Notes: generated by a model from the letters alone, not told the origin. A DNA stretch of 64,000 bases from CAZJRQ01 sp964548535 (GCA_964548535.1 CAZJRQ010000003.1:1-64000); one strand, 5' to 3'. Counted from the stretch's first letter, positions 15,912 to 25,026 are shown. A program made the numbers and translations.

Positions 15912-17024
15912 CTAAATTTCTAAAAGGTCTATAATACGTTTTGTTGAATGTCCGTCACAGGCGGACATATATTTATTGATAAATTCATCATACCGCTGTG
16001 GATTACAATTATTATAATCATCTACAACAGTCGAAAACAGCTTATCACCGTCTTTTACCAGCGGACATGGAATATCATTTTCAAAGTCAAGATAAAAATC
16101 TCGCCCTTTTGTATACTCATCCAAATCTGGAACCCAGAGCACTAACGGTTTTCTAAAAAGTGCATACTCAAAAATCAGAGATGAGTAGTCGCTAATCAAG
16201 ATATCCACAACTGCAAAAAGCTCGTTTGTCGGAAAATCACAATTATTCAAATTGCTTTTAACTCTTGGGTGCATTTTTATTAGCACAACCCAATTGTCAC
16301 CTAACTGATTTTTAAGCTTTAAAATCTCATCCTCACCAACAGAGTAAGCATCCCCTGCAACACCTCTAAAAGTTGGCGCATACAGCAAAAGCTTTTTACC
16401 TTTATACTCAGGATGTTTTTTATAAAATTTATCTTTGCAAATCTTGGCAAAATCACTCTGAAAATACTCATCAGTACGGCTAACGCCAATAGGTTTTACG
16501 CGGTCTTTTTTGAGCCTAAAAGCCGACCCAAAAACTGGGACGCAATACTCACTGCTTACAGTATAATAGTCAAAATTTCGCGACACACTGCCTTTAAAGT
16601 GGGCAGAAATATCATCTGGTGCATCATAGCCAAACTTTTTCAAGGCTCCGCACGAATGCCAAAGCTGTATGACCTTTGTTTCATCACGCTTTTGGCAGGC
16701 AGTGCACGGCACAAAATAATTGCACACAAACACCGAACCAGCTTGAGCATATCTCACCATAAACTTCATCATGAATTTTAGCGATGTTGAAAGTCCAGCA
16801 TTTGAAAAGTCGCAAAAATGCTCTTCTACATCATATCCCCTAGCCAAAAGTTCATCACGAACAAATCGCATAGAGTCTGGAATGCTATCGCAATTGCTAT
16901 CGGCAAGCAGTGCAAGGTTTGCATTAACAGGTTTACGCTTACCCCACCAATAGCACACTGGCAACAAAGTTTTTTGCAAAAAATGCTTTATATACTGACG
17001 CAAAATTTGTTTTTTGCTTTCCAT
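15912..17024 (-). CDS. CDP-glycerol glycerophosphotransferase family protein
   Basis: 370 residues of the TagB/TagF family, which transfers glycerol- or ribitol-phosphate from the CDP-linked donor onto a wall or capsule polymer. Family motifs are LWHSCGALKKFGYDAP near 120-136, the YAPTFRG block near 206, the KMHPR block near 252 and ISDYSSLIFEYALFRKP near 286. There is no signal peptide; a short amphipathic N-terminus may dock on the membrane. It is 2 bp from the upstream glycosyltransferase and 9 bp from the permease. The exact polymer is not known. Confidence 0.92.
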   Translation of the reverse strand: MESKKQILRQYIKHFLQKTLLPVCYWWGKRKPVNANLALLADSNCDSIPDSMRFVRDELLARGYDVEEHFCDFSNAGLSTSLKFMMKFMVRYAQAGSVFVCNYFVPCTACQKRDETKVIQLWHSCGALKKFGYDAPDDISAHFKGSVSRNFDYYTVSSEYCVPVFGSAFRLKKDRVKPIGVSRTDEYFQSDFAKICKDKFYKKHPEYKGKKLLLYAPTFRGVAGDAYSVGEDEILKLKNQLGDNWVVLIKMHPRVKSNLNNCDFPTNELFAVVDILISDYSSLIFEYALFRKPLVLWVPDLDEYTKGRDFYLDFENDIPCPLVKDGDKLFSTVVDDYNNCNPQRYDEFINKYMSACDGHSTKRIIDLLEI

Positions 17025-17026
17025 AC

Positions 17027-17866
17027 TTACCTCAGAAATCTCTTGTAAATCTTACCTGTCAAGCTGCTTGGCAGAATAAAAATTCCAATTTGCATTACGC
17101 ACGGAATAATAAAATCTATCAAACTAGAAAATCCAGAACGATAAATTCTCCACCTTACACCGATAAATGACTTAGTATTTGCTAGGTTTCTACGGCGTTT
17201 ATAGTTACTTTGCGAAACTCTATAATCAACAAGAATTTCAGGTATGTTCTCGCCAACTGCGCCGTTTTTAAGCATTCTGACTACAAAATCATAATCTTCA
17301 CAACGCTTAACGGTATCATATCCGCCAATCTTTTTGGCAAAAGACTTTCTAAACACAAGCGTTTGGTTATTAAAAGGATTGCGGCGTTTTGCATAGCTAT
17401 AAATTTCGTCATTCTTAACCGGCGTTTTCTTAACAGCAATTTTCTCACCAGTATCAGTATCAAACTCTTCAATGAACGCTCCGCACATTGTAAGCTTTGG
17501 CTTGTCCGCCATTAGCTTAAGCTGACGCTCACATCTATTAGGCTTTGCAATATCATCCGAATCCATTTTTACTACAAACTCGTTTTGACATACCTTTATT
17601 CCAGCATTCGCACAAGCACCTACTCCGAGATTTTTTTTCATTCTCAAGACATGAAAACTATCAGGACGAGCCTTTTCATACTCACCAACAATCTTATCAA
17701 GCGATTCATTCAAAGGTCCGTCACAGACCAAAACAAAATCATTGGTTGGGTGCGTCTGAGCATACATACTCTCAAGACTTTCTCTTAAATATTTTGCCTT
17801 TTCACCTGCATAAACAGACATAAGCACGCTATATTCTGGAATACCAGCCCTACTACTATGCTCCAT
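17027..17866 (-). CDS. Family 2 glycosyltransferase
   Basis: 279 residues. The GT-A fold is marked by YSVLMSVYAGEKAKYLRESLESM, then VCDGPLNESLD, and the metal-binding KMDSDDIAKPNRCERQ. A C-terminal hydrophobic stretch (SLIDFIIPCVMQIGIFILPSSL) could hold the protein to the membrane. As first gene of the operon it likely adds a sugar to the surface polymer exported by the downstream ABC pair. Donor and acceptor are unknown. Confidence 0.93.
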   Translation of the reverse strand: MEHSSRAGIPEYSVLMSVYAGEKAKYLRESLESMYAQTHPTNDFVLVCDGPLNESLDKIVGEYEKARPDSFHVLRMKKNLGVGACANAGIKVCQNEFVVKMDSDDIAKPNRCERQLKLMADKPKLTMCGAFIEEFDTDTGEKIAVKKTPVKNDEIYSYAKRRNPFNNQTLVFRKSFAKKIGGYDTVKRCEDYDFVVRMLKNGAVGENIPEILVDYRVSQSNYKRRRNLANTKSFIGVRWRIYRSGFSSLIDFIIPCVMQIGIFILPSSLTGKIYKRFLR

Positions 17867-17917
17867 TAAACATCCACCTTTTCGGTTGTTAAAATTACAA
17901 AATTAACTAACCTTTTT

Positions 17918-17946
17918 ATTATATCACCTTTAAGTGTTTTTGTCAA
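17918..17946 (-). promoter_or_regulatory. Promoter of the surface-polymer operon
   Basis: On the minus strand TTGACA (17946-17941) and TATAAT (17923-17918) are both consensus with a 17-bp spacer; the GT2 start codon is 52 bp downstream. Confidence 0.88.
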
Positions 17947-17971
17947 TTTTCCGCATATTGTATGTCATATA

Positions 17972-18724
17972 TTATGCTTTGTCACTATTTAAAAATCTTG
18001 CAAACAGCGATTTTCTGCACTCGTTTTCAAGCTTATCATCAATCGTTGAAAGCTTAATTTTTTCATCACTTTTTCGATTAACGCAATACTCAATAACATA
18101 ATCGGCTAGCTTTGGATTTTTTGAAAGCAGCGGTCCATGAAGATATGTCGCAATGACGTTCTTTTCAAAATAGCCTTCTTGCTGACTATCAAAACAATTT
18201 CCGTTTCCGAACAGCACCTTGCCGAAAGGTTTTTTCACGTCTGTTGTTTGTCCGCCATGATTCTCAAAGCCGATTACTTTGCTATTTTCTCCGCCGAATT
18301 CTGCTTCTATAATAATATTTCCAACGCAACGCTTGCCCTTATCATTCGACGCATCCGTATGATAATCAAACAGTCCTAAGCCTGGAATAACCTTATCGTT
18401 TGAGTCATTATAATACTGACCCATCAGCTGATATCCACCGCAAATCAGCAAGAAAAATGCTCCCTGCTCGTACGATTTGAATATACTTTCCTTATTGCTT
18501 AGCAAATCGTCGGCTAGTAATTGCTGCTCAAAATCAGCTCCTCCGCCTAGATATATAATATCATATTTTGAAAAATCTACATTCTTATTTTGCAAGGTAT
18601 AACTGTCGACGCTAAACTGGATATTCCTCTTGTCACATCTATATTTCAAAACCTCAATATTTCCATTATCGCCATACAAATCAAGCATATCTGGATACAT
18701 ATGAAGTACATTTATCTTATGCAT
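17972..18724 (-). CDS. gatD: Lipid II isoglutaminyl synthase, glutamine amidotransferase subunit
   Basis: 250 residues. GatD supplies ammonia from glutamine to MurT, which amidates D-glutamate in the lipid II stem peptide. A class-I amidotransferase nucleophile motif LLICGGYQLMG (Cys95) and the catalytic His in ATYLHGPLL (His196) are visible. The start at 18724 (MHKINVLHMYPD) follows GGGAGG within the end of murT; the upstream in-frame ATG lies in that binding site. It overlaps murT by 8 nt, as expected for a complex. Confidence 0.94.
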   Translation of the reverse strand: MHKINVLHMYPDMLDLYGDNGNIEVLKYRCDKRNIQFSVDSYTLQNKNVDFSKYDIIYLGGGADFEQQLLADDLLSNKESIFKSYEQGAFFLLICGGYQLMGQYYNDSNDKVIPGLGLFDYHTDASNDKGKRCVGNIIIEAEFGGENSKVIGFENHGGQTTDVKKPFGKVLFGNGNCFDSQQEGYFEKNVIATYLHGPLLSKNPKLADYVIEYCVNRKSDEKIKLSTIDDKLENECRKSLFARFLNSDKA

Positions 18725-20066
18725 TTTTGTTTTCCTCCCCATTAATGAACTTTTTCAAAGCTGTTCTTGTTGGCTGGACTGCTGTATAATTTGCTACTGC
18801 AAACTTCTTTCCGCCTGTTTTGAAAAGCTCCTTAACTGCATCATCTAGGTTTGGCAATGCCATTATTTTTTCTGGATTATAGCCTGCACATTTAATTCTT
18901 ACGGCTATATCATATGCTCTTGTACCGCTTGTTACAACTCTATTTACATTATTAAATATACTAAAATTAATATCCCAAATCCAAGAAACATCATAGCCAT
19001 CAGCTAGATTATCATTAAGCACAAAAAGCATTTCTTTATCGCCCTCACACTCGTTAATAATACGAACTGTCATATTTGCACCAACTGGGTTTTTGGCTAG
19101 ATTAAGCATAAGCTTACTGCTATTATGCTCAAAGGTTTCCATTCGACCATTGTTCACCTGAAAATTCTTGAAAGTATCACGAATTGTTTTTTTGTCAAGA
19201 TTATAAAGCTTAGCAACTGAATACACTGCGGCTAGATTATACATATAGTATATACTATTATTAAAGGTATCATACTCTTCACCGTCAACTTTAAATGACG
19301 GCTTATCAAGATTTACATCTTCAAGCTTCACATACGGTTTGTTTTTTCCGTAACAGCAAGCTGGACACGCAAATTTTCCAATATGCGAATACTGATAATA
19401 TTCATACTCAAGCGCTGTACCGCAGACAGGACAAAAACGTCCCTCTCCTGCCTCATGCAGGCTATTTGTTGCATACTTATACTTATCCACACTAAAATAA
19501 CGCACATTTTGATTATGCTTATTTGCAAGCCCTAGACGCGCAACATTTGGGTCATCACCATTTAGTATCAAATTGCCCTCAAACGTTTGGCAAAACTTAT
19601 TCACCTTTAATATAAGAGTTTCAACCTCACCATTTCTATCTAACTGGTCGCGGAAAAAATTCAGTACTACCAAAGTTTCAAGCTTTAGATTTTTAAATAT
19701 TACCGGAACATGAGATTCATCAATCTCTAAAACCAAATAATCTGCATGAACTCTGCCTTTCATATCACAATGATTAAGCAAAAGTGAACATATTCCAGTA
19801 TCTAGATTGTTGCCTTCACGATTTGTTATAATCTTTTTATTATTACCCTGTTCAAACATATGGCTTAGAAAATTTGTAACGGAAGTTTTTCCATTAGTAC
19901 CTGTACAAGCGATAATTGGACAGTCAACATCAAAAGCTTTTAGACAATCCTTATTAACTGTCCACAGCACGAGTCCTGGAAAATTTCCAGCATCCTTGCC
20001 AAATAGCTTTAGAATTTTAACCATTATCTTACCAAAAAATATAGTTAAAAAATTTTTCACTCTCAT
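18717..20066 (-). CDS. murT: Lipid II isoglutaminyl synthase, Mur-ligase subunit
   Basis: 449 residues. The Mur ligase fold has its ATP loop at ACTGTNGKTSVTN (residues 53-65). A zinc ribbon typical of MurT is visible as Cys212, Cys215, Cys234 and Cys237. The C-terminal DUF1727 part ends TAVQPTRTALKKF. With GatD it amidates the second stem-peptide residue, needed for cross-linking in many Firmicutes. It acts on the cytoplasmic face of the membrane. The gene has its own promoter ~140 bp upstream. Confidence 0.95.
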   Translation of the reverse strand: MRVKNFLTIFFGKIMVKILKLFGKDAGNFPGLVLWTVNKDCLKAFDVDCPIIACTGTNGKTSVTNFLSHMFEQGNNKKIITNREGNNLDTGICSLLLNHCDMKGRVHADYLVLEIDESHVPVIFKNLKLETLVVLNFFRDQLDRNGEVETLILKVNKFCQTFEGNLILNGDDPNVARLGLANKHNQNVRYFSVDKYKYATNSLHEAGEGRFCPVCGTALEYEYYQYSHIGKFACPACCYGKNKPYVKLEDVNLDKPSFKVDGEEYDTFNNSIYYMYNLAAVYSVAKLYNLDKKTIRDTFKNFQVNNGRMETFEHNSSKLMLNLAKNPVGANMTVRIINECEGDKEMLFVLNDNLADGYDVSWIWDINFSIFNNVNRVVTSGTRAYDIAVRIKCAGYNPEKIMALPNLDDAVKELFKTGGKKFAVANYTAVQPTRTALKKFINGEENKNA

Positions 20067-20210
20067 TTTGTCTCTCTCTTTCTAGTCTTTTGTTCATAAA
20101 CATCTAAATAAATCTAAGCAAAAAAATGTATCAAAATTGCATATTTTTTCTCTCTAAACACAATTTTAACTATACCTTAAATATACTTTAAAAAAATTAG
20201 ACATACTATT

Positions 20211-20239
20211 ATAATATTACATTATTTTTACCTTGTCAA
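20211..20239 (-). promoter_or_regulatory. murT-gatD promoter
   Basis: Minus-strand TTGACA (20239-20234), a 17-bp spacer and TATTAT (20216-20211). It leaves a ~140-nt AT-rich leader before murT. Confidence 0.75.
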
Positions 20240-20388
20240 TGTTTTTAAGATTACTTTAAGATTTTTCCTTATTATATATAATTTGCAGCGCATTTTATTA
20301 CTGATTTTTGTTTTTTTGAACATTAGATATATACAAAAACGACGGAATATTGCTTTAAAACACTCGTTTTTTTGACACTATTCGACAG

Positions 20389-20417
20389 TTGACTTTTAAC
20401 ACTTATGGTGTTATAAT
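20389..20417 (+). promoter_or_regulatory. ktrB promoter with a dyad in the spacer
   Basis: TTGACT (20389-20394), a 17-bp spacer and TATAAT (20412-20417). The spacer holds the dyad AACAC-TTATG-GTGTT, a possible repressor site. It is divergent from the murT promoter, about 150 bp apart. Confidence 0.85.
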
Positions 20418-20491
20418 ACATTGATATAAGCATAATGAAATATTATGCTTAGTTGATTTTTAAACAAAATGAAAAATACGAAAGGTGGGAA

Positions 20492-20546
20492 ATGCCTTGC
20501 TTAATTTTATTCTAAATTTTAATAAATATAAATTAAGTGCTAAGGC
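20492..20546 (+). promoter_or_regulatory. ktrB leader: seven-codon ORF overlapping a hairpin that covers the ktrB binding site
   Basis: AAAGGTGGG (20481-20489) precedes an ATG at 20492 that opens a mini-ORF MPCLILF ending with TAA at 20513-20515. GCCTT (20494-20498) can pair with AAGGC (20542-20546), the ribosome binding site of ktrB, and CTTAATTT (20500-20507) with AAATTAAG (20530-20537). Thus translating the mini-ORF would open the hairpin and free the ktrB site. A smaller hairpin, AAGCATAAT/ATTATGCTT, lies upstream. Control by attenuation or coupling is inference. Confidence 0.5.
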
Positions 20547-20552
20547 AAAATA

Positions 20553-21908
20553 ATGTTAACACATACCAAAAACTACCTTCAAAGAATTCCTTTTACCAAA
20601 CTTATGCTTTTAAGCTATGGTACTTTGATTTTGATTGGAACTTTTCTGTTATCAATGCCGATAAGCTCTCGTGATAGAGTTTTTACCCCTATTGAAGAAT
20701 CTCTTTTTACAGCAACCTCTGCTACATGTGTAACTGGTCTTATTGTACACGACACATATACGTACTGGTCGCTATTTGGACAGATTATTATTATCATCCT
20801 TATTCAAATCGGCGGAGTTGGGCTGATGTCTATTGCAATTTTTGCTTTGTCTCTTACTAAGCAAAAAATCGGTCTTAAACAACGTTCTACTGTTGCTGAA
20901 TCGGTTAATGCTCCCAAGCTTGGCGGTATAGTTAAAATGACAAAATTCATTTTCATAGGTTCAATAGCGTTTGAACTTATTGGTGCAATTTTGCTTTCGT
21001 TTAGATTTATTCCGAAAATTGGAATAGCAAAGGGTATATATTTTTCAATATTCCATTCAATATCCGCTTTTTGCAATGCCGGATTTGACCTTATGGGATA
21101 TTTCAGCCCGTTTTCTTCAATAACTACTGTATACAATGACGTTGTGATTAATTTAACCATTATGCTCCTTATTATTATAGGCGGTTTAGGCTTTTTTGTT
21201 TGGGGAGATATTCGTGAGCATAAGCTAAAGGCTCACTATTACAGACTTCAAACTAAAATTGTTTTAACTACAACCTTAATACTTGTTTTTGGCGGCGGAT
21301 TGTTAATTCTTTTGTTGGAATTTAATTCACCTGCATATGCGGGAATGAATTTCGGCGAAAAAGTTATGTGCTCGCTCTTCCAATCAGTTACTACTAGAAC
21401 GGCGGGCTTTAACTCTGTATATTTACACCAATACAGTCAATCAAGCATTTCGCTTATGTCTGTACTTATGATTATCGGCGGTTCGCCTGGTTCTACTGCT
21501 GGTGGTATTAAGACTACTACATTTGCTGTACTATTTTTAAGTATTGTTTGTGTTTTCAGAAAAAGAAAATCAATCGAGTGCTTTAAACGACGTATTGTTG
21601 ATGACATCGTTCACAATGCTGTTTGCGTATTTATGCTTTATTTACTGCTTACAATTTCTGTTTCACTATTTATTAGTGCTTACGATAATGTTCCTATGCT
21701 GGAGTCAGTTTTTGAAACATCTTCTGCAGTTGGTACTGTAGGAATTTCTCTTGGTATTACTCCGAATTTAAGCCTGCCTTCACATCTTCTTTTAGTTGCA
21801 CTTATGTTTATTGGACGAATAGGCGGTCTTACTGTATTAATGGCACTTAATTCATCAACACAATGCTCTAAGTCACAGCTTCCGACTGAAAAAATCACTG
21901 TCGGTTAA
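20553..21908 (+). CDS. ktrB: Ktr/Trk-type potassium transporter, membrane subunit
   Basis: 451 residues with eight hydrophobic segments arranged as four pore repeats. The filter regions are visible: TSATCVTGL, SAFCNAGFD, TTRTAGFNS and SAVGTVGIS, each with the central Gly that lines the K+ filter. The mid-membrane GGSPGSTAGG before the third helix break is the gate loop. With KtrA it forms a K+ (often Na+-linked) uptake channel in the cell membrane. The putative binding site AAGG at 20542-20545 is within a hairpin. Confidence 0.95.
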   Translation: MLTHTKNYLQRIPFTKLMLLSYGTLILIGTFLLSMPISSRDRVFTPIEESLFTATSATCVTGLIVHDTYTYWSLFGQIIIIILIQIGGVGLMSIAIFALSLTKQKIGLKQRSTVAESVNAPKLGGIVKMTKFIFIGSIAFELIGAILLSFRFIPKIGIAKGIYFSIFHSISAFCNAGFDLMGYFSPFSSITTVYNDVVINLTIMLLIIIGGLGFFVWGDIREHKLKAHYYRLQTKIVLTTTLILVFGGGLLILLLEFNSPAYAGMNFGEKVMCSLFQSVTTRTAGFNSVYLHQYSQSSISLMSVLMIIGGSPGSTAGGIKTTTFAVLFLSIVCVFRKRKSIECFKRRIVDDIVHNAVCVFMLYLLLTISVSLFISAYDNVPMLESVFETSSAVGTVGISLGITPNLSLPSHLLLVALMFIGRIGGLTVLMALNSSTQCSKSQLPTEKITVG

Positions 21909-21970
21909 TATAAATCAAGTTAAAAATTCCGCTCTGCGGTTAAATTTAGAAATGGAGAATTTTAATTACT

Positions 21971-22615
21971 ATGAGATCGTTTTTAATTATTGGTCTTGGA
22001 CGTTTCGGAAAACACATGGCAAAAATGCTTACACGCCAAAAAAATGAAGTTCTTGCTGTTGATATCAGTGAAGACAGAGTTGACGCTGCTTTAAAGTATG
22101 TTACCAACGCACAGATTGGTGACGCTACTGACCCTCAGTTTATTGAAGAGCTTGGTGTTAGAAATTTCGATATTTGCATCGTTGCAATCGGTGATAATTT
22201 TCAGAGCTCGCTTGAGGCAACTTCTTTGCTTAAAGACATGGGAGCTAAGTATGTTTTTGCTAGAGCTAACCGTGATATACACAAGAAATTTCTGCTTAGA
22301 AACGGTGCGGACGAGGTTGTTTATGCAGAACGTGAAACTGCTGAACGTTTTGCAGTAAAATTCAGTTCAGAGGGCATTTTTGACTACTTCAAGCTGAATG
22401 ACGAGTATGCTATTTATGAGCTTTCTGTTCCTGAAAGCTGGGTGGGCAAGACACTTGTTGAGAAAAATCTTCGTCAGAAATTCGGCATTAACGTTCTTGC
22501 AATTAAGGATGGTGAGGCATTTGACACTTTACCTGGACCTGACCATATTTTCCTAGCTGACGAAACTATTTTGGTTTTGGGAAATAAAGAGACTCTTAAG
22601 GCTTTGAAAAAATAG
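21971..22615 (+). CDS. ktrA: Ktr potassium uptake regulatory subunit (RCK domain)
   Basis: 214 residues. The N-terminal RCK Rossmann fold begins FLIIGLGRFGKHMAK with the nucleotide-binding Gly-rich loop, then acidic VDISEDRVD; residues ~130-214 are a TrkA-C domain, which can bind c-di-AMP in Gram-positive relatives. It gates KtrB through ATP/ADP binding. GGAGA sits a rather long 12 nt before the ATG. It is 62 bp after ktrB and probably on the same transcript. Confidence 0.94.
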   Translation: MRSFLIIGLGRFGKHMAKMLTRQKNEVLAVDISEDRVDAALKYVTNAQIGDATDPQFIEELGVRNFDICIVAIGDNFQSSLEATSLLKDMGAKYVFARANRDIHKKFLLRNGADEVVYAERETAERFAVKFSSEGIFDYFKLNDEYAIYELSVPESWVGKTLVEKNLRQKFGINVLAIKDGEAFDTLPGPDHIFLADETILVLGNKETLKALKK

Positions 22616-22636
22616 ATTTAATTTAATAACAATTTT

Positions 22637-22664
22637 AAAGACGGAATCCGTCTTTATTTTTTTT
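22637..22664 (+). terminator. ktrBA terminator
   Basis: AAAGACGG-AAT-CCGTCTTT stem-loop (22637-22655) followed by ATTTTTTTT. Confidence 0.85.
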
Positions 22665-22666
22665 GC

Positions 22667-22705
22667 ACAAAAAAGCTTTCACAGATTATTTTCTGTGAAA
22701 GCTTA
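22667..22705 (-). terminator. Terminator of the WG-repeat lipoprotein gene
   Basis: AAGCTTTCACAGA pairs with TCTGTGAAAGCTT around a short AT loop; on the minus strand it runs into TTTTTTG. Confidence 0.8.
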
Positions 22706-22724
22706 AATAATTTATAATGTTATT

Positions 22725-24059
22725 TTATTCCTCGCCCGGTTCTTCTGATGCAACTGGCGGCTCAGGCTGCGGTGTAGTCACAGGAGGCTGTGTTGGTTGT
22801 GTTGTAACTACTGGTGGCTCTGTAGCTGCCGGAGTAGTTTGAGCAGGGGTTGTATTAGTATTTTGACTAGTTTGACTCGACTTTGTAGTTGTCTTTATAG
22901 TTGTAGTTGCATATGACGAACTAGTAGTTGATACTTGACTGCTTGACTGTGACTGCGTTGTGAACTTAGTTGCTGCAGTAGTCTCCTTTGACGAATCCTC
23001 CTCACTGCTCTCTTCTTCTGCTGTTTCAGCTAGCTGGATTACTCCCCATAGACCATTTTTTCTCACCCACGCTCTGCCGTTATGCACAGGTCTTGCCTGC
23101 TCAAATTCTCCCGGCTTTACAACACATTCGCCCTCCATATCATAATAACCATACATAGAATCAATACTTACAGGTACAAATTCTTCAGTAAACAAATATG
23201 GATGCTCAACATCTATATCATCAACTAGATTTCCGTTAAACGAACTCAAAATACTATCGCACTTAAAATCTACAATAGTATCGCCCTGTGAAGATACATA
23301 TCCCCACTTTCCATCCTTCTGAAGTGCAATAGCAGTTAAGCCAGAACCCTTAAAAGCTGGTGCATAAAAATCTGAATACTCAAAATCTAAAATCAGCTTG
23401 TCTTCCTTTGCAAGTGCGTAAACTGAATCATCAACATCGCTGATTGTATAATAGCCATTTCCTACATCAGAAAACTTAGCTTTAGTAACAACTACAGTTT
23501 TCTTACCGCTATATTTTGTTGCCCACTCTTTATTTTTGTTTTTTACATAAACAGCCTTTTCTTCATTGTTCCAATAATAAACCGGCGAATAATCCTCTTT
23601 TGTTCGAGTATAATTCAAAACCTGTCCTGCACTGTCTAGTGTACAATACTCATACTCATTTGTTTGTTCATTAATTACATTGTACAAAACCATTTCACCG
23701 CACGCACTAGTATAATAGTCATCATAGGTTGGCTCAACAACAATGTTTCCTTTATTATCAATAAAGCCATATTTTCCTTTTTGGTAAATAATAGCCATAT
23801 TCAAATAAGCCGTACTCTGCTCATTTTCAGGATCAATTTGACTTGAATCAAAAGATATAATATTATCTGCTTGTATGGTAGGCTCAAGCACCCAACTATA
23901 ACTTTGATCTTTATTATTCTTGTCCGAATCCGAATAAGACGTATCTAATAGAAAATCATCATCATCATTTGTCTTATCAGAAAAACCTGGCAAATCACAA
24001 CTTGCCAATGCAAAACAGGCGACAAAACAGATGCATGTAAGTTTCAAAGATTTCTTCAT
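22725..24059 (-). CDS. WG-repeat lipoprotein with Thr/Pro-rich tail
   Basis: 444 residues. A lipoprotein signal peptide ends at LASC (Cys21). Residues ~90-345 contain WG repeats (YQKGKYGFIDNKGNIVVEP, LQKDGKWGYVSSQGDTIV, MYGYYDMEGECVV, VRKNGLWGVIQL), a beta-rich repeat seen in many clostridial surface proteins. The last ~95 residues are Thr/Ser/Gln/Pro-rich low-complexity sequence ending EEPGEE. It is expected on the outer face of the membrane. The function is unknown; WG repeats suggest binding rather than catalysis. Confidence 0.9.
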   Translation of the reverse strand: MKKSLKLTCICFVACFALASCDLPGFSDKTNDDDDFLLDTSYSDSDKNNKDQSYSWVLEPTIQADNIISFDSSQIDPENEQSTAYLNMAIIYQKGKYGFIDNKGNIVVEPTYDDYYTSACGEMVLYNVINEQTNEYEYCTLDSAGQVLNYTRTKEDYSPVYYWNNEEKAVYVKNKNKEWATKYSGKKTVVVTKAKFSDVGNGYYTISDVDDSVYALAKEDKLILDFEYSDFYAPAFKGSGLTAIALQKDGKWGYVSSQGDTIVDFKCDSILSSFNGNLVDDIDVEHPYLFTEEFVPVSIDSMYGYYDMEGECVVKPGEFEQARPVHNGRAWVRKNGLWGVIQLAETAEEESSEEDSSKETTAATKFTTQSQSSSQVSTTSSSYATTTIKTTTKSSQTSQNTNTTPAQTTPAATEPPVVTTQPTQPPVTTPQPEPPVASEEPGEE

Positions 24060-24121
24060 AAGCGCCTCCGATTTTTTTGTTAAATTTCTTTATATATATT
24101 TATATTTCTACACATACCAAT

Positions 24122-24150
24122 ATTATACTTCAAAACACTCAATAAGTCAA
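24122..24150 (-). promoter_or_regulatory. Promoter of the WG-repeat lipoprotein gene
   Basis: Minus-strand TTGACT (24150-24145), a 17-bp spacer, TATAAT (24127-24122), 63 bp before the ATG. Confidence 0.85.
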
Positions 24151-24171
24151 TGATATTAGCCATAAAACAGT

Positions 24172-24204
24172 AAAAAAGCACAAAATATTTTTGTGCTTTT
24201 TTGC
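24172..24204 (-). terminator. Terminator after the ArsC/Spx-like gene
   Basis: AAAAAAGCACAAAA and TTTTGTGCTTTTTT form a stem with an AT loop, with T-runs on either strand. Confidence 0.75.
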
Positions 24205-24211
24205 ATAATGA

Positions 24212-24553
24212 CTAATCCCAGTCCTTCCAAACCTCTGGCTGATAACCAACTGCTGCTTGTTTTCCGTTCCTAACAATTGGTGTTTTTAAAAGTTTGGGAT
24301 TATCTAAAAGCTTATCTTTTTTATCAGCATCAGAAGATAAATATTTCAAAAGCACAGCATCTTCTGATGTGTTTTTTTCGTCTATCAGCTTATCAAGTGA
24401 ACCAACTGCTGACAAAACACTATTAAATTCACCTTTGCTCAGTCCTTTAGAGTCTATGTCAATCGACTGGAACTTTATACCTCGTTCCTTAAAATATCTC
24501 TCTGACTTTTTAGTGTCAAAACACTTTTTTCTACCGAAAATCTGAATATTCAC
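24212..24553 (-). CDS. ArsC/Spx-family thioredoxin-fold protein
   Basis: 113 residues. It begins VNIQIFGRKKCFDTKKSERYFKERGI, the ArsC/Spx family layout with a single Cys where Spx has CXXC; the later TPIVRNGKQAAVGYQPEVW is the cis-Pro active-site loop and the typical end. It may be a reductase or a stress adaptor; no resistance genes are next to it. The start is a GTG at 24553 with GGGGAG upstream; this GTGA overlaps the dtd stop, so the two are translationally coupled. Confidence 0.85.
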   Translation of the reverse strand: MNIQIFGRKKCFDTKKSERYFKERGIKFQSIDIDSKGLSKGEFNSVLSAVGSLDKLIDEKNTSEDAVLLKYLSSDADKKDKLLDNPKLLKTPIVRNGKQAAVGYQPEVWKDWD

Positions 24554-25011
24554 TGCAAAATCTCCCCATTCACACATTCAAGGATCACAGTAAATGGGCC
24601 GTCATTAAGCAAACTTACTTTCATGTCAGCACCAAAAACACCATTCTCCACTTTTCCATTTATATGCTCTGCACACAATTTCGAGAAATGCTCATACATT
24701 TTATTTGCATACTCAGGCTTGCCAGAACGCACGAAACTTGGACGATTTCCTTTTTTACAATCAGCATAAAGTGTGAACTGCGAAACAACTAAAATATCTC
24801 CACTTATATCATTTACCGACAAATTGATTTTATCATTCTCATCCGAAAAAATTCTAAGCTTTGAAATTTTATCAGCAAGCTTTTCACAATCCTTTTCAGT
24901 ATCGCTATCGGCTACTCCTAAAAAAATCAACAGTCCCTGCTCAATTTCACCTGTGACAGCATTATCAACAGTAACAGACGCATTTTTCACCCTTTGAACT
25001 ACCGCTCTCAT
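24550..25011 (-). CDS. dtd: D-aminoacyl-tRNA deacylase
   Basis: 153 residues, normal length. It removes D-amino acids (and mis-attached Gly) from tRNA. The start MRAVVQRVKNASVTVDN, the active-site VVSQFTLYADCKKGNRPSF, and the cross-dimer NDGPFTVILE are family hallmarks. ATG 25011 is chosen; a TTG codon precedes it and AGGAG lies 7 nt upstream. It is 12-16 bp after the aldose epimerase-like gene. Confidence 0.95.
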   Translation of the reverse strand: MRAVVQRVKNASVTVDNAVTGEIEQGLLIFLGVADSDTEKDCEKLADKISKLRIFSDENDKINLSVNDISGDILVVSQFTLYADCKKGNRPSFVRSGKPEYANKMYEHFSKLCAEHINGKVENGVFGADMKVSLLNDGPFTVILECVNGEILQ

Positions 25012-25026
25012 CAAAAATCTCCTGTC

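Noticed and set aside
20417..20553. ydaO-type c-di-AMP or other known riboswitch before ktrB
   Set aside because: The leader is only ~130 nt and AT-rich, and the conserved ydaO sequence blocks are not present.
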